Positions 35,705 through 44,263 of a DNA stretch of 64,000 bases are shown piece after piece. Position 1 is the stretch's first letter, and every line of letters begins with the position of its first letter. The position numbers and the translations under genes are program-made. The notes beneath the pieces were generated by a model. The model searched no databases and was not told the origin of the DNA. It worked only from the letters and a program-made list of their open reading frames with translations. Source of the stretch: Haliea sp. (lineage in GTDB: Bacteria > Pseudomonadota > Gammaproteobacteria > Pseudomonadales > Halieaceae); assembly GCA_002692965.1 (NCBI GenBank), contig NZNC01000003.1, forward strand, positions 124,001 to 188,000, given 5' to 3'.

Positions 35705-36538
35705 ATGGGAATGATCGGACTGTTGCCGGAAGGCAACTACGCGGACTGCGCCAACGGCCACCGCATGCACTACCTGGACGAGGGTCAGGGTGACGTGGTG
35801 GTGTTCCTCCACGGCTCCGGCCCCGGTGCCAGCGGCCACAGCAACTTCAAGGGCAACTATCCGGCCCTGGTGAAGGCCGGCTATCGCTGCATCGTGCCCG
35901 ACCACGTCGGCTACGGTTTTTCCGACAAGCCGGACGATGTCGAGCACACCCTGGACTTCTTTGTCGAGTGCATCAAGCAGACCCTGGATGTGGCAGGCGT
36001 GAGCCGCTGCACCGTGGTGGGCAACTCCCTGGGCGGTGCAGTGGCGATCGGCCTGGCCCTGGACTACCCTGAGCTGGTGGAAAAGCTGGTCCTGATGGCC
36101 CCCGGGGGCCTCAGTGAGCTGCCGGAATACCAGCAGATGCCCGGCATGCAGAAAGTGTTCAAGGTGTTCGGGTCCGGTGAGCCGGTCACCCACGAGGTGA
36201 TGAAGGACCTGTTCGCCACCGGCCTGATGTACGATCCGCGGCACGCCACCGACGAGCTGGTGGAGGAGCGCATGCAGATCATGCAGATCATGAACGGTCA
36301 CTGCATGGCCAGCATGCGGATTCCGGTGCTGACCGACAGGCTGTCGGAACTCCAGTGTCCGGTACTGGGTCTCTGGGGCATCAACGAGCAGATGATGCCG
36401 GAGAACGGCATCAAGGCCATGTACGACAACATCAGCCAGCTGCGCCTGGTACTGGTATCCGAGTGCGGCCACTGGGTGATGGTGGAGCACGAGGACATGT
36501 TCAACCGCTACTGTCTGGACTTTCTGCAACATGGATGA
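35705..36538 (+). CDS. Meta-cleavage product hydrolase, HsaD/MhpC-like
   Basis: A 277-residue alpha/beta hydrolase that splits the carbon-carbon bond of a ring-cleaved product. HGSGPGASGHSNF (the oxyanion and substrate loop of MCP hydrolases), the nucleophile Ser108 in GNSLGG and His256 in CGHW are clear. The expected acid Asp (in the family pattern WGxxDxxxP) is glutamate at 228 (LWGINEQMMP), which is unusual. It lies 22 bases after the HsaA-like gene and overlaps the next gene by 8 bases. Confidence 0.88.
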   Translation: MGMIGLLPEGNYADCANGHRMHYLDEGQGDVVVFLHGSGPGASGHSNFKGNYPALVKAGYRCIVPDHVGYGFSDKPDDVEHTLDFFVECIKQTLDVAGVSRCTVVGNSLGGAVAIGLALDYPELVEKLVLMAPGGLSELPEYQQMPGMQKVFKVFGSGEPVTHEVMKDLFATGLMYDPRHATDELVEERMQIMQIMNGHCMASMRIPVLTDRLSELQCPVLGLWGINEQMMPENGIKAMYDNISQLRLVLVSECGHWVMVEHEDMFNRYCLDFLQHG

Positions 36539-37319
36539 GCAACAGCGCGCCGCTGCCGGCGAGGAACTCTACCGGGCCCTGCGCGAGTGCCGGACCCTGG
36601 ACCCGCTGACCGAGCGAGTGGCGGACATCAGCATCGAGGATGCCTATCACATCAGCCAGCGCATGGTGAGCCTGCGGGTGGAGCGCGACGGCGAGCAGAT
36701 CGTGGGCAAGAAGATCGGCGTCACCAGCAAGCCGGTGCAGGACATGCTGGGGGTGTTCCAGCCGGACTTCGGTTTCCTGACCGACGCCATGGAATACCCC
36801 GACGGTGCCGCGATTGCCGTGGCGGGCAACCTGATCCAGCCGCGGGCGGAGGGGGAGATCGCCTTCCGCCTGAAAAAGGACCTGCAGGGCCCCGGGGTGA
36901 CCGAGCAGGACGTGCTGGACGCCACCGAGAGCATCCTGCCCTGCTTCGAGATCGTCGACTCGCGCATCCGCAACTGGGAAATCAAGATCCAGGACACGGT
37001 GGCGGACAACGCCTCCTGCGGGGTGTATGTACTGGGCGAGACCGCGGTGGACCCGCGGGACTTCGACCTGCCGAAGCTGAAGATGACCATCTGGAAGAAC
37101 GGCGAGTACCACTCCGAGGGCCTGGGCAGTGCGGTGCAGGGCAACCCCCTGACCGCGGTGGCCTGGCTGGCCAATACCCTGGGGGAATTCGGTATTCCCT
37201 TCAAGGCCGGGGAGGTGATTCTCTCGGGCTCCCTGGCGCCGCTGATTCCTGTGGTGGCGGGCGACGAAATGCGACTGGAGATCGAGGGTATCGGCGGCTG
37301 CAGCTGTCGCTTTGTCTGA
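36531..37319 (+). CDS. 2-hydroxypenta-2,4-dienoate hydratase
   Basis: A 262-residue hydratase of the MhpD/HsaE/TesE family that converts 2-hydroxypenta-2,4-dienoate (or a substituted hexadienoate in steroid degradation) to the 4-hydroxy-2-oxo acid. [24 protein letters not shown] and FEIVDSRI supply the metal-binding acidic residues. The start overlaps the hydrolase stop, so translation is coupled. This enzyme works directly before the aldolase and dehydrogenase that follow. Confidence 0.92.
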   Translation: MDEQQRAAAGEELYRALRECRTLDPLTERVADISIEDAYHISQRMVSLRVERDGEQIVGKKIGVTSKPVQDMLGVFQPDFGFLTDAMEYPDGAAIAVAGNLIQPRAEGEIAFRLKKDLQGPGVTEQDVLDATESILPCFEIVDSRIRNWEIKIQDTVADNASCGVYVLGETAVDPRDFDLPKLKMTIWKNGEYHSEGLGSAVQGNPLTAVAWLANTLGEFGIPFKAGEVILSGSLAPLIPVVAGDEMRLEIEGIGGCSCRFV

Positions 37320-37360
37320 GTTCCGGATTGACCACGATACGACGAGATGGAAACGCAATC

Positions 37361-38269
37361 ATGAGCAAGAAAATCAGGGCCGCGATCATCGGCCCGGGCA
37401 ACATTGGCACCGACCTGTTGATGAAGGCCATGCGCAGCGAGCTGGTGGAGCCGGTGTGGATGGTAGGTGTGGACCCGGAATCGCCGGGGCTGGCGCGGGC
37501 GCGGGACATGGGCATCAAGACCACCTGCGAGGGCGTGGATGGCCTGGTGCCGCACATGAAGGAAGACAACATCCAGATCTGCTTTGACGCCACCTCGGCC
37601 TATGTCCACGCGGACAACAGCGCCAAGGTCAACGCCCAGGGCGCGGTGATGATCGACCTGACCCCCGCGGCGATCGGCCCCTTCTGCATTCCGCCGGTGA
37701 ACCTGCACGACGCGGTGGCGGCGAAGGCGATGAACGTGAACATGGTGACCTGCGGCGGCCAGGCGACGATCCCGATGGTGGCGGCGGTGAGCCGCGTGCA
37801 GCCGGTGATCTACGGCGAGATCGTGGCCACGGTGAGCAGCAAGTCGGTGGGTCCGGGCACGCGCAAGAACATCGACGAGTTCACCCGCACCACGGCCAAG
37901 GGCGTGGAGATGGTGGGCGGCGCCCAGCAGGGCAAGGCGATTATCGTGATCAACCCGGCGGAGCCGCCGCTGATCATGCGCGACACCATTCACTGCCTGA
38001 CGGTGGACGAGCCGGACCAGGCGGCGATCACCCAGTCGGTACACGACATGGTGGCGGAAGTGCAGAAATACGTGCCGGGCTACACGCTGAAGAACGGCCC
38101 GGTGTTCGACGGCAACAAGGTGAGCATCTACATGGAAGTGGCGGGCCTGGGAGATTTCCTGCCGCGCTACGCGGGCAACCTGGACATCATGACGGCAGCG
38201 GGGCTGCGCACGGCGGAGATGTACGCCGAGCAGATCCTCGCCGGCAGTTTTGTGCCCGAGGCGGCCTGA
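37361..38269 (+). CDS. Acylating acetaldehyde dehydrogenase
   Basis: A 302-residue enzyme of the MhpF/HsaG/DmpF family. It oxidises acetaldehyde (or propanal) to acetyl- or propionyl-CoA with [15 protein letters not shown] is the cofactor motif, Cys131 in [12 protein letters not shown] is the catalytic nucleophile, and [12 protein letters not shown] is typical. It normally forms a channelled complex with the 4-hydroxy-2-oxovalerate aldolase, whose gene here is separated from it by 476 bases of repeat sequence. Confidence 0.94.
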   Translation: MSKKIRAAIIGPGNIGTDLLMKAMRSELVEPVWMVGVDPESPGLARARDMGIKTTCEGVDGLVPHMKEDNIQICFDATSAYVHADNSAKVNAQGAVMIDLTPAAIGPFCIPPVNLHDAVAAKAMNVNMVTCGGQATIPMVAAVSRVQPVIYGEIVATVSSKSVGPGTRKNIDEFTRTTAKGVEMVGGAQQGKAIIVINPAEPPLIMRDTIHCLTVDEPDQAAITQSVHDMVAEVQKYVPGYTLKNGPVFDGNKVSIYMEVAGLGDFLPRYAGNLDIMTAAGLRTAEMYAEQILAGSFVPEAA

Positions 38270-38328
38270 TCGGCGCATTGCCAGGCTTCGCGGCCGGTAG
38301 CTCTGGCAGTTCCGGTGCTTCCGATGCC

Positions 38329-38440
38329 GGGGCGGGTACCGTGTGACCGCTTTCAGGACACGCATGAACCCATCCCTGGGGCTCGACGGCGACATCCCTG
38401 TCGCCGACGGTCCTGAAAACGGTCACACGGTACCCGCCCC
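38329..38440 (+). repeat. Long hairpin repeat C (31-bp stem, constant loop)
   Basis: Left arm 38329-38359 and right arm 38410-38440 pair with one mismatch. The 50-base loop matches that of A and B, including the inner hairpin of CGTCGGCGACA/TGTCGCCGACG type. The mismatch would be a G-U wobble if the minus strand were transcribed. Confidence 0.87.
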
Positions 38441-38557
38441 TGCTGTTGTGGTGGCGGAGCGTGCGGAAGACTAGCCTGCGGTGGCAGTCGGGGTCCAATG
38501 CAGAGCAGCGGCCGGGCGTGACGAAGAGATGTGAAGGAACAAATTGGCACTGAGGGT

Positions 38558-38666
38558 GGTGTGGCCCGGTTGGGCGGTGGCGGGATCGTCGGCGACAAGG
38601 ATGTCGCCGTCGAGCCCCAGGGACGGGTTTACTGCGTGTCTCGCCGCCGCCCAACCGGGTCACACC
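38558..38666 (-). repeat. Long hairpin repeat D (29-bp stem, four wobble pairs)
   Basis: Left arm 38558-38586 and right arm 38638-38666 are inverted copies with four differences, all of which are G-U pairs in plus-strand RNA. The 51-base loop is the reverse complement of loop C with a few changes. Pair C-D is 117 bases apart and in the same relative orientation as pair A-B. Confidence 0.85.
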
Positions 38667-38745
38667 GCCCGGAGTCTGACCGGAGCCCCGTCCTGATGGG
38701 TGGGCGGGTCGAGGGCCAGCAAGAACTGTTTCGGGAGAAGCGACG

Positions 38746-39801
38746 ATGGATTTGAAAGGCAAGAAGGTAACCGTACACGACATGTGCCTGCGCGACGGGA
38801 TGCACCCGAAGCAGCACAAGATCACCGTGGCGGAGATGGTGGACATCGCGGTGGCGATGGACGCGGCGGGGATTCCGCTGATCGAGGTGACCCACGGCGA
38901 TGGCCTGGGCGGCGCCTCGGTGAACTACGGCTTCCCGGCGGCGAGCGACGAGGAGTACCTCACCGCGGTGTGCAAGGCGGTGAAGAACACCAAGGTCTCG
39001 GCGCTGCTGCTGCCGGGTATCGGCACGGTGGACCACCTGAAGATGGCGGTGGACTGCGGGATTTCCTGCATCCGGGTGGCGACCCACTGCACCGAGGCGG
39101 ACGTCTCGGAGCAGCACATCCAGATGGCCTCGCAGATCCAGGGCCTGGATACCGTGGGCTTTTTGATGATGGCGCACATGATCGAGCCGGAGCCGCTGGT
39201 GGAGCAGCTCAAGCTGATGGAGTCCTACGGGGCGAACTGCGTGTACATCACCGACTCGGCGGGTTACATGCTGCCGGACGACGTGGCGGCGCGGGTGAAG
39301 CTGGCGCGGCAGGAGCTGAAGCCGGAGACCGAGCTGGGCTTCCACGGCCACCACAACCTGGGCATGGGCATTGCCAACTCGCTGGCGGCGGTGGAGGCGG
39401 GTGCTTCGCGCATTGACGGCTCCCTGGCGGGCCTGGGCGCGGGCGCGGGCAATACGCCGCTGGAAGTGTTCCTGGCGGTGTGCGACCGCATGGGCGTGGA
39501 GACCGGTGTCGACCTGTTCAAGGCGATGGACGTGGCGGAGGATCTGATCGTGCCGCTGATGGACCACATGGTGCGGGTGGATCGCGACTCCCTGACCCTG
39601 GGCTGGGCGGGTGTCTACTCCAGCTTCCTGCTGTTCGCCAAGCGCAGCGCGGCCAAGTACGGCCTGTCGGCGCGGGACATCCTGGTGGAGCTGGGTCGTC
39701 GGCGCACCGTGGGTGGCCAGGAAGACATGATCGAGGACCTGGCGCTGGACATGGCCAAGGAGCGCGACGCCGCCAATGGCGGAGGCCGCAAGAGCGCCTG
39801 A
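38746..39801 (+). CDS. 4-hydroxy-2-oxovalerate aldolase
   Basis: A 351-residue class II pyruvate aldolase of the MhpE/HsaF/DmpG family. It splits 4-hydroxy-2-oxo acids into pyruvate and an aldehyde that is passed to the acylating dehydrogenase. The N-terminal [12 protein letters not shown] (RDG and metal site), the SIDGSLAG-like block and [14 protein letters not shown] (histidine metal ligands) are intact. It is the final gene of the operon and ends 62 bases before a strong terminator. Confidence 0.94.
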   Translation: MDLKGKKVTVHDMCLRDGMHPKQHKITVAEMVDIAVAMDAAGIPLIEVTHGDGLGGASVNYGFPAASDEEYLTAVCKAVKNTKVSALLLPGIGTVDHLKMAVDCGISCIRVATHCTEADVSEQHIQMASQIQGLDTVGFLMMAHMIEPEPLVEQLKLMESYGANCVYITDSAGYMLPDDVAARVKLARQELKPETELGFHGHHNLGMGIANSLAAVEAGASRIDGSLAGLGAGAGNTPLEVFLAVCDRMGVETGVDLFKAMDVAEDLIVPLMDHMVRVDRDSLTLGWAGVYSSFLLFAKRSAAKYGLSARDILVELGRRRTVGGQEDMIEDLALDMAKERDAANGGGRKSA

Positions 39802-39862
39802 AGGCCGTTTTTCCCCCGGGGCTGGACAGGCCAGTGCCGGGGCTAGTACCTCGACAGAAAAA

Positions 39863-39890
39863 AGGCCGGGCAGGGAACCCTGCCCGGCCT
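39863..39890. terminator. Bidirectional intrinsic terminator
   Basis: AGGCCGGGCAGGG (39863-39875), a 2-base loop, and CCCTGCCCGGCCT (39878-39890) form a 13-bp perfect stem, flanked by A residues on the left and T on the right. It separates the convergent aldolase and sthA genes and can stop transcription from either side. Confidence 0.93.
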
Positions 39891-39910
39891 TTTTGTGTGC
39901 CGTGCCCGGC

Positions 39911-41308
39911 TCAGCCCATCAGGCGGTTCAGGCCGTTGAGGGCGGCGATCCGGTAGGCTTCGGCCATGGTGGGGTAGTTGAAGGTGGTGCTGATGAAGTA
40001 GCGCAGGGTGTTGCCGTCCCCCTCCTGCTTCATGATCGCCTGGCCGATGTGGATGATCTCGGTGGCTTCGGCACCAAAACAGTGGATGCCCAGAATACGC
40101 AGGGTCTCCGGGCAGAAGAGGATTTTCAGCATGCCCACGTCTTCCCCGGAAATCTGCCCCCGGGCGGTGTCCTTGAAAAACGCGCGGCCGACCTCGAAGG
40201 GCACCCGCGCATCGGTCAGTTCGCGTTCGCTCCGGCCCACCGAGCTGATCTCGGGGATGGTGTAGATGCCGGTGGGCACGTCATCCACGAAGCGTGTGTG
40301 CGCCTTGCCGCGGGAGACCGCCGCCGCGGCGCGCCCCTGGTCGTAGGCGGCACTGGCCAGGCTGGGCCAACCGATGACATCACCCACGGCGTAGACGTTG
40401 GAGACCTCGGTCTGGTAATGCTTGTCGACCTTGAGTTGACCGCGGGCATCCGGCTCCAGGCCGATGGCCGCCAGGTTCAGGCGGTCGGTGTTGCCGGTGC
40501 GCCCGTTACACCAGAGCAGGGCGTCGGCGCGCAGGTGCTTGCCGGATTTCAGGTGCAGGATGACGCCGCCCTCGGTGGCTTCCACGCGCTCGTATTCCTC
40601 CCGGTGGCGCACCATCACGCCGCGCTCGCGCAGGTGGTAGTCGAGCGCGACCGAGATTTCGTCGTCGAGGAAGGCCAGCAGGTTGTGAAAGCTGTTGATC
40701 AGTTCGACCTTGATGCCCAGGCCGCTGAAAATCGAGGCGTACTCACAGCCGATCACGCCGGCTCCGTAGATCAGGATCTTGCGCGGGGTGTGCTGGAGGT
40801 CGAGGATGGTGTCGCTGTCGTAGACCCGCGGGTGGGTAAAGTCCACATCCGCGGGGTGGTAGGGCCGGGAGCCGGTGGCGATAACGATATCCCGGGCGGT
40901 CAGGCGCTCCACGCGCTCTTCCTGGTCGAGAACCGCCAGGGTGTGCGTGTCGACGAAGCTGGCCTGCCCGCGGTAGAGGTCGATGCCATTGCGCAGGTAG
41001 AAGCGGCTGCGCATGTCGACCTGCTTCTCGATCACCCCGGCGGCCACGGACAGCGCCACCGGGTAGGGGATCTGCCGGCTGTGGCCGATTTCCCGGAACA
41101 GCTTGCCGGTGTTGAAGCGCATCAGCTGCTTGACGGCGTGGCGCAGGGCTTTCGAGGGGATGGTGCCGCGGTGGGTGCAGCCGCCGCCGACCATGCTGTG
41201 ACTCTCGATCACCGCCGCCCGCAGGTTGTGCTTGGCGGCGTTAAGTGCGGCACTTTCCCCGGCAGGGCCACTGCCGATAACCAGAACATCGTAATCGTAG
41301 GAATTCAT
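39911..41308 (-). CDS. sthA: Soluble pyridine nucleotide transhydrogenase
   Basis: A 465-residue FAD protein that exchanges hydride between NADPH and NAD. The FAD motif [13 protein letters not shown] is at residues 12-24. The position of the active disulphide reads [15 protein letters not shown], with only one of the two cysteines of dihydrolipoamide dehydrogenases, which is characteristic of SthA. The usual second dinucleotide-binding [13 protein letters not shown] is present. The start at 41308 is clear. Confidence 0.95.
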   Translation of the reverse strand: MNSYDYDVLVIGSGPAGESAALNAAKHNLRAAVIESHSMVGGGCTHRGTIPSKALRHAVKQLMRFNTGKLFREIGHSRQIPYPVALSVAAGVIEKQVDMRSRFYLRNGIDLYRGQASFVDTHTLAVLDQEERVERLTARDIVIATGSRPYHPADVDFTHPRVYDSDTILDLQHTPRKILIYGAGVIGCEYASIFSGLGIKVELINSFHNLLAFLDDEISVALDYHLRERGVMVRHREEYERVEATEGGVILHLKSGKHLRADALLWCNGRTGNTDRLNLAAIGLEPDARGQLKVDKHYQTEVSNVYAVGDVIGWPSLASAAYDQGRAAAAVSRGKAHTRFVDDVPTGIYTIPEISSVGRSERELTDARVPFEVGRAFFKDTARGQISGEDVGMLKILFCPETLRILGIHCFGAEATEIIHIGQAIMKQEGDGNTLRYFISTTFNYPTMAEAYRIAALNGLNRLMG

Positions 41309-41404
41309 GCTCCCCCGCTGGGTGACACGGTCCGACGCAGGGCGCGACCGCGATAGGTAAAGGGATATTCTAGGGCGCGACCGGGGGCGCGTAAATTCCC
41401 CCGC

Positions 41405-42007
41405 TTACGCGCCGGTCTGGTCGGTCTGTGGGGCGGGGTCGGTGGCCTCCTCGCGCAGGCGGCGGCGCCGTTTCATCGCGGTGAGGCTGCTGCCCGCGGC
41501 GTGGCGGTCGAGCAGGCCGATATCGAGGACCGGCGAGGCGTCGATATGCTCGGCGTCCATCATCCGGGCAATCCGCTGCAGGGAGGCAATAATCATGCTC
41601 TGCTCCCAGTCCTCCAGGGCGCCAAACTGCCGCGCAAACTGGTCCTGGAGAGGGACTGGCGCGGTTTCCAGGATGCCCATGGCCTCGTCGGTCAGGTGCG
41701 CGTGTACCTTGCGCTTGTCGGTCTCACTGCGCTGACGGTAGACCAGCCGGCGTTTTTCCAGGCGATCGAGTATCGTGGTGACGGTCGCCTGGCTCAGGCT
41801 CATGTCCGTGGCCAGCTCGCCGATGGTGACCTGACCGCGATCGCGTATGGTCTGCAGCAGCAGGATCTGGGGGGCCGTCAGGCCGGTGGTCTTGGCCAGG
41901 TGCTTGGAATGCATGTCGGTGGCGCGGATGACACGGCGCAGGGCGACCAGCACCTCTTCAATTCTTCCCAACAATACATCCTCGCTATCCGCCGAAACCA
42001 GGAACAT
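41405..42007 (-). CDS. MarR-family repressor, EctR-like
   Basis: A 200-residue MarR regulator with the winged-helix signature ELATDMSLSQATVTTILDRLEKRRLVYRQRSETDKRKV. It is divergent from ectA, exactly where EctR, the MarR repressor of ectoine genes in halotolerant methylotrophs, is encoded. A C-terminal tail of about 40 residues (basic, MKRRRRLREE) is longer than in many MarR proteins. The start at 42007 has GGGAG 7 bases away; an upstream in-frame ATG lacks such a site. Confidence 0.87.
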   Translation of the reverse strand: MFLVSADSEDVLLGRIEEVLVALRRVIRATDMHSKHLAKTTGLTAPQILLLQTIRDRGQVTIGELATDMSLSQATVTTILDRLEKRRLVYRQRSETDKRKVHAHLTDEAMGILETAPVPLQDQFARQFGALEDWEQSMIIASLQRIARMMDAEHIDASPVLDIGLLDRHAAGSSLTAMKRRRRLREEATDPAPQTDQTGA

Positions 42008-42101
42008 AGTGTAACTCCCGCTGCAAATTTTCCGCACTCGACTACGCTGAAAAAGAGACGAGTCGCGGCTTCACAGCCCGCCAATGGTGGGTATTTGGTG
42101 C

Positions 42102-42114
42102 TCTAACCTTTAGA
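42102..42114. promoter_or_regulatory. Putative EctR operator 1
   Basis: TCTAA, three bases (CCT), TTAGA, located 95 bases upstream of the marR start. A near-identical palindrome lies at 42245-42257. The second half-site is part of a 14-bp perfect palindrome, TTTAGAATTCTAAA (42109-42122). Confidence 0.5.
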
Positions 42115-42206
42115 ATTCTAAAAAATAACCGACATGAAAAGCAAGATCTTTATAACAATGGGTGCTGAGTTGCCGTGAATCGAGGGGCTTTAGCCGCCTT
42201 ATATCT

Positions 42207-42235
42207 TTGATTTTTATTCGGCCTTTCTATACAAT
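42207..42235 (+). promoter_or_regulatory. Candidate ectA promoter
   Basis: TTGATT at 42207-42212 and TACAAT at 42230-42235 with a 17-base spacer, start near 42242. Operator 2 lies immediately downstream and would block initiation. Confidence 0.6.
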
Positions 42236-42244
42236 GCTTAGCGT

Positions 42245-42257
42245 TCTAAACATTAGA
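42245..42257. promoter_or_regulatory. Putative EctR operator 2, just after the ectA start point
   Basis: TCTAA, three bases (ACA), TTAGA: the same arms as operator 1. It covers the expected transcript start of ectA and reaches the GAGGTG ribosome site (42256-42261). Confidence 0.55.
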
Positions 42258-42267
42258 GGTGAAATCA

Positions 42268-42756
42268 ATGAGTGATTCCCTGCAGTTGCGCAAACCCCGA
42301 AAGGAAGACGGGATGGCGGTTCACCGCCTGATTGCAAACTGCCCGCCCCTGGATACCAACTCCGCCTACTGCAACCTGTTGCAGTGCTCCCATTTTGCCG
42401 ACACCTCCGTGGTGGCCGAGATGGAGGGCGAGGTGGTTGGCTTTATCTCCGGTTATCGCGTGCCCGAGGCGCCGACTACGCTGTTCATCTGGCAGGTGGC
42501 TGTAGGTGAAAAGGCCCGTGGCCACGGCCTCGCCGGCCGCATGCTGGCAGCGATCTGTGATCGCGAGGGCAACGGCGACCTGAATGCCATGCAGACCACG
42601 GTGACGCCCGACAACGAAGCTTCCTGGGCGTTGTTTGAAGGTTTTGCCCGCCGTCGTGGCGCCACCCTCGAACGCACTGTCATGTTCGACCGCGAGGCGC
42701 ATTTCCAGGGCAGCCACGACAGCGAGATGCTGGCCACCATCGGACCTCTGCGTTAG
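42268..42756 (+). CDS. ectA: L-2,4-diaminobutyrate acetyltransferase
   Basis: A 162-residue GNAT-fold acetyltransferase that makes N-gamma-acetyl-2,4-diaminobutyrate from diaminobutyrate and acetyl-CoA. The EctA pattern is evident: [30 protein letters not shown] and the acetyl-CoA loop GHGLAGRML, then [14 protein letters not shown]. The ATG at 42268 is placed by a GAGGTG site 6 bases before. It begins the osmolyte operon ectA-ectB-ask. Confidence 0.95.
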   Translation: MSDSLQLRKPRKEDGMAVHRLIANCPPLDTNSAYCNLLQCSHFADTSVVAEMEGEVVGFISGYRVPEAPTTLFIWQVAVGEKARGHGLAGRMLAAICDREGNGDLNAMQTTVTPDNEASWALFEGFARRRGATLERTVMFDREAHFQGSHDSEMLATIGPLR

Positions 42757-42832
42757 TGCAGATCGCCCTGTGCCCGTCGGGTGCAGCGTCCAGGCCGCAA
42801 ACAGACCAACAGATCGTCGCAGAGGATTGAGC

Positions 42833-44167
42833 ATGAAAATATTTGAAGAGATCGAATCGGAAGTTCAGAGCTACGCCCGTTCCTTCCCGCGCGTGTTTCA
42901 CCGCGCCCAGGGAGAATTCATGTATGACGAGGAGGGCGAGCAGTACCTGGATTTCCTCGCTGGTGCCGGCACGCTCAACTACGGTCACAACAATCCGCTG
43001 CTCAAGGAGGCACTGATTGCCTACATCCAGGAAGATGGCATCTCCCACGGCCTGGATCTGCACACCCGCGCCAAGGCCGCCTTCCTGGAGACCTTCAGCG
43101 AGAAGATCCTCAAGCCCCGCGGGCTGGAATTCGTCATGCAGTTCACCGGCCCCACCGGCAGCAACGCCGTCGAGGCGGCGTTAAAACTGGCGCGCAACAT
43201 CAAGGGCCGCGAGAACATCATCTCCTTCACCAATGGTTTCCACGGCGTCAGCCTGGGGTCCCTCGCAGTGACCGGCAATTCCCACCACCGCGGTGCGGCC
43301 GGCACTAGCCTGGGTGGCACCGAGCGCATTCCCTACGACGGTTACCTGGGGGACGGTATCGACACTACCGCCTACCTGGACAAGATGCTTTCCGACTCCA
43401 GCAGTGGTGTGGACACCCCCGCCGCGGTGATCGTCGAGACGGTCCAGGGGGAGGGTGGCATTAACGCCGCCAGCTTCGAGTGGCTGCGCAACCTCGAGGC
43501 AGTCTGCCGCAAGCACGATATCCTGCTGATCGTGGACGATATCCAGGCCGGCTGCGGCCGCACGGGCACCTTCTTCAGCTTCGAGGAGGCGGGCATCTCG
43601 CCGGACATCGTGACCATGTCAAAGTCCCTCAGCGGCTACGGGCTGCCCTTTGCCGTCGTGCTGATTCGCCCGGAGCTGGACCAGTGGCGTCCCGGTGAGC
43701 ACAACGGTACTTTCCGCGGCAACAATCTGGCCTTTGTTACCGCCAAGGCCGCCATCGACCATTTCTGGAGCGACGATAGCTTCGAGCGCCAGATCAAGGC
43801 CAAGGCGGCCTACGTGTCGGATCGCCTGCAGGCGATTGTCGATCGCTATGGCGAGGGCAACTTCGAGACCCGCGGTCGCGGCATGTTCCAGGGGATCAAC
43901 TGTGTCAACGGCGAGATCGCCGGCAAGATCACCCGGGCCGCCTTCAAGCAGGGTCTGATTATCGAGACCAGTGGCGCCGACGACCAGGTGGTCAAGTTCC
44001 TCTGTCCGCTGACGATCTCGGAGGGCAACCTGAAGCGCGGCATCGACATCGTCGAGAAGGCGATTGCCGAAGTTTGTGCCGGTGAAGACCATATTCCCGA
44101 GCCCGTGGACTTTTTCGAGGAGGACTACAGCGCCTCGGACGACGACCGCTTCAAGGTGGCGAGCTAG
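42833..44167 (+). CDS. ectB: Diaminobutyrate-2-oxoglutarate transaminase
   Basis: A 444-residue PLP aminotransferase that converts aspartate semialdehyde to 2,4-diaminobutyrate with glutamate as donor. The PLP lysine is Lys264 in [23 protein letters not shown] and [16 protein letters not shown] are typical of the EctB subgroup of class III enzymes. The gene lies 76 bases after ectA. After its stop there is a nested hairpin and then the aspartokinase gene. Confidence 0.95.
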   Translation: MKIFEEIESEVQSYARSFPRVFHRAQGEFMYDEEGEQYLDFLAGAGTLNYGHNNPLLKEALIAYIQEDGISHGLDLHTRAKAAFLETFSEKILKPRGLEFVMQFTGPTGSNAVEAALKLARNIKGRENIISFTNGFHGVSLGSLAVTGNSHHRGAAGTSLGGTERIPYDGYLGDGIDTTAYLDKMLSDSSSGVDTPAAVIVETVQGEGGINAASFEWLRNLEAVCRKHDILLIVDDIQAGCGRTGTFFSFEEAGISPDIVTMSKSLSGYGLPFAVVLIRPELDQWRPGEHNGTFRGNNLAFVTAKAAIDHFWSDDSFERQIKAKAAYVSDRLQAIVDRYGEGNFETRGRGMFQGINCVNGEIAGKITRAAFKQGLIIETSGADDQVVKFLCPLTISEGNLKRGIDIVEKAIAEVCAGEDHIPEPVDFFEEDYSASDDDRFKVAS

Positions 44168-44215
44168 GCGAGGCATAGGCCCCGCGGCTCTCGGCCGCGG
44201 TGGCCGTCGCCTCGC
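44168..44215 (+). other. Nested GC-rich hairpin between ectB and ask
   Basis: GCGAGGC (44168-44174) pairs with GCCTCGC (44209-44215), and inside it CCGCGG (44182-44187) pairs with CCGCGG (44195-44200). It begins right after the ectB stop, in the place where ectC is normally found. It has no T tract; partial termination or transcript protection are possible. Confidence 0.5.
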
Positions 44216-44263
44216 GGCGGCGGATAAAACGGAATCAGCAAGCAAATCAACGTGGGGGAAAGT

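Larger units (their letters stand above)
38270..38745. repeat. Repeat-filled 476-base gap between two co-directional genes
   Basis: The region between the acetaldehyde dehydrogenase and aldolase genes has no gene. It holds a second pair of long hairpins (38329-38440 and 38558-38666) like those at 26359-26706. Such aldolase and dehydrogenase genes are usually directly adjacent, so the pair probably entered an existing operon. The aldolase keeps its own ribosome site (GGGAGAAGCG just before 38746). Confidence 0.75.

Noticed and set aside
44168-44263. A short or degraded ectC between ectB and ask
   Set aside because: Only 96 bases are present, too few for the protein of about 130 residues, and no translated similarity was seen in any frame.
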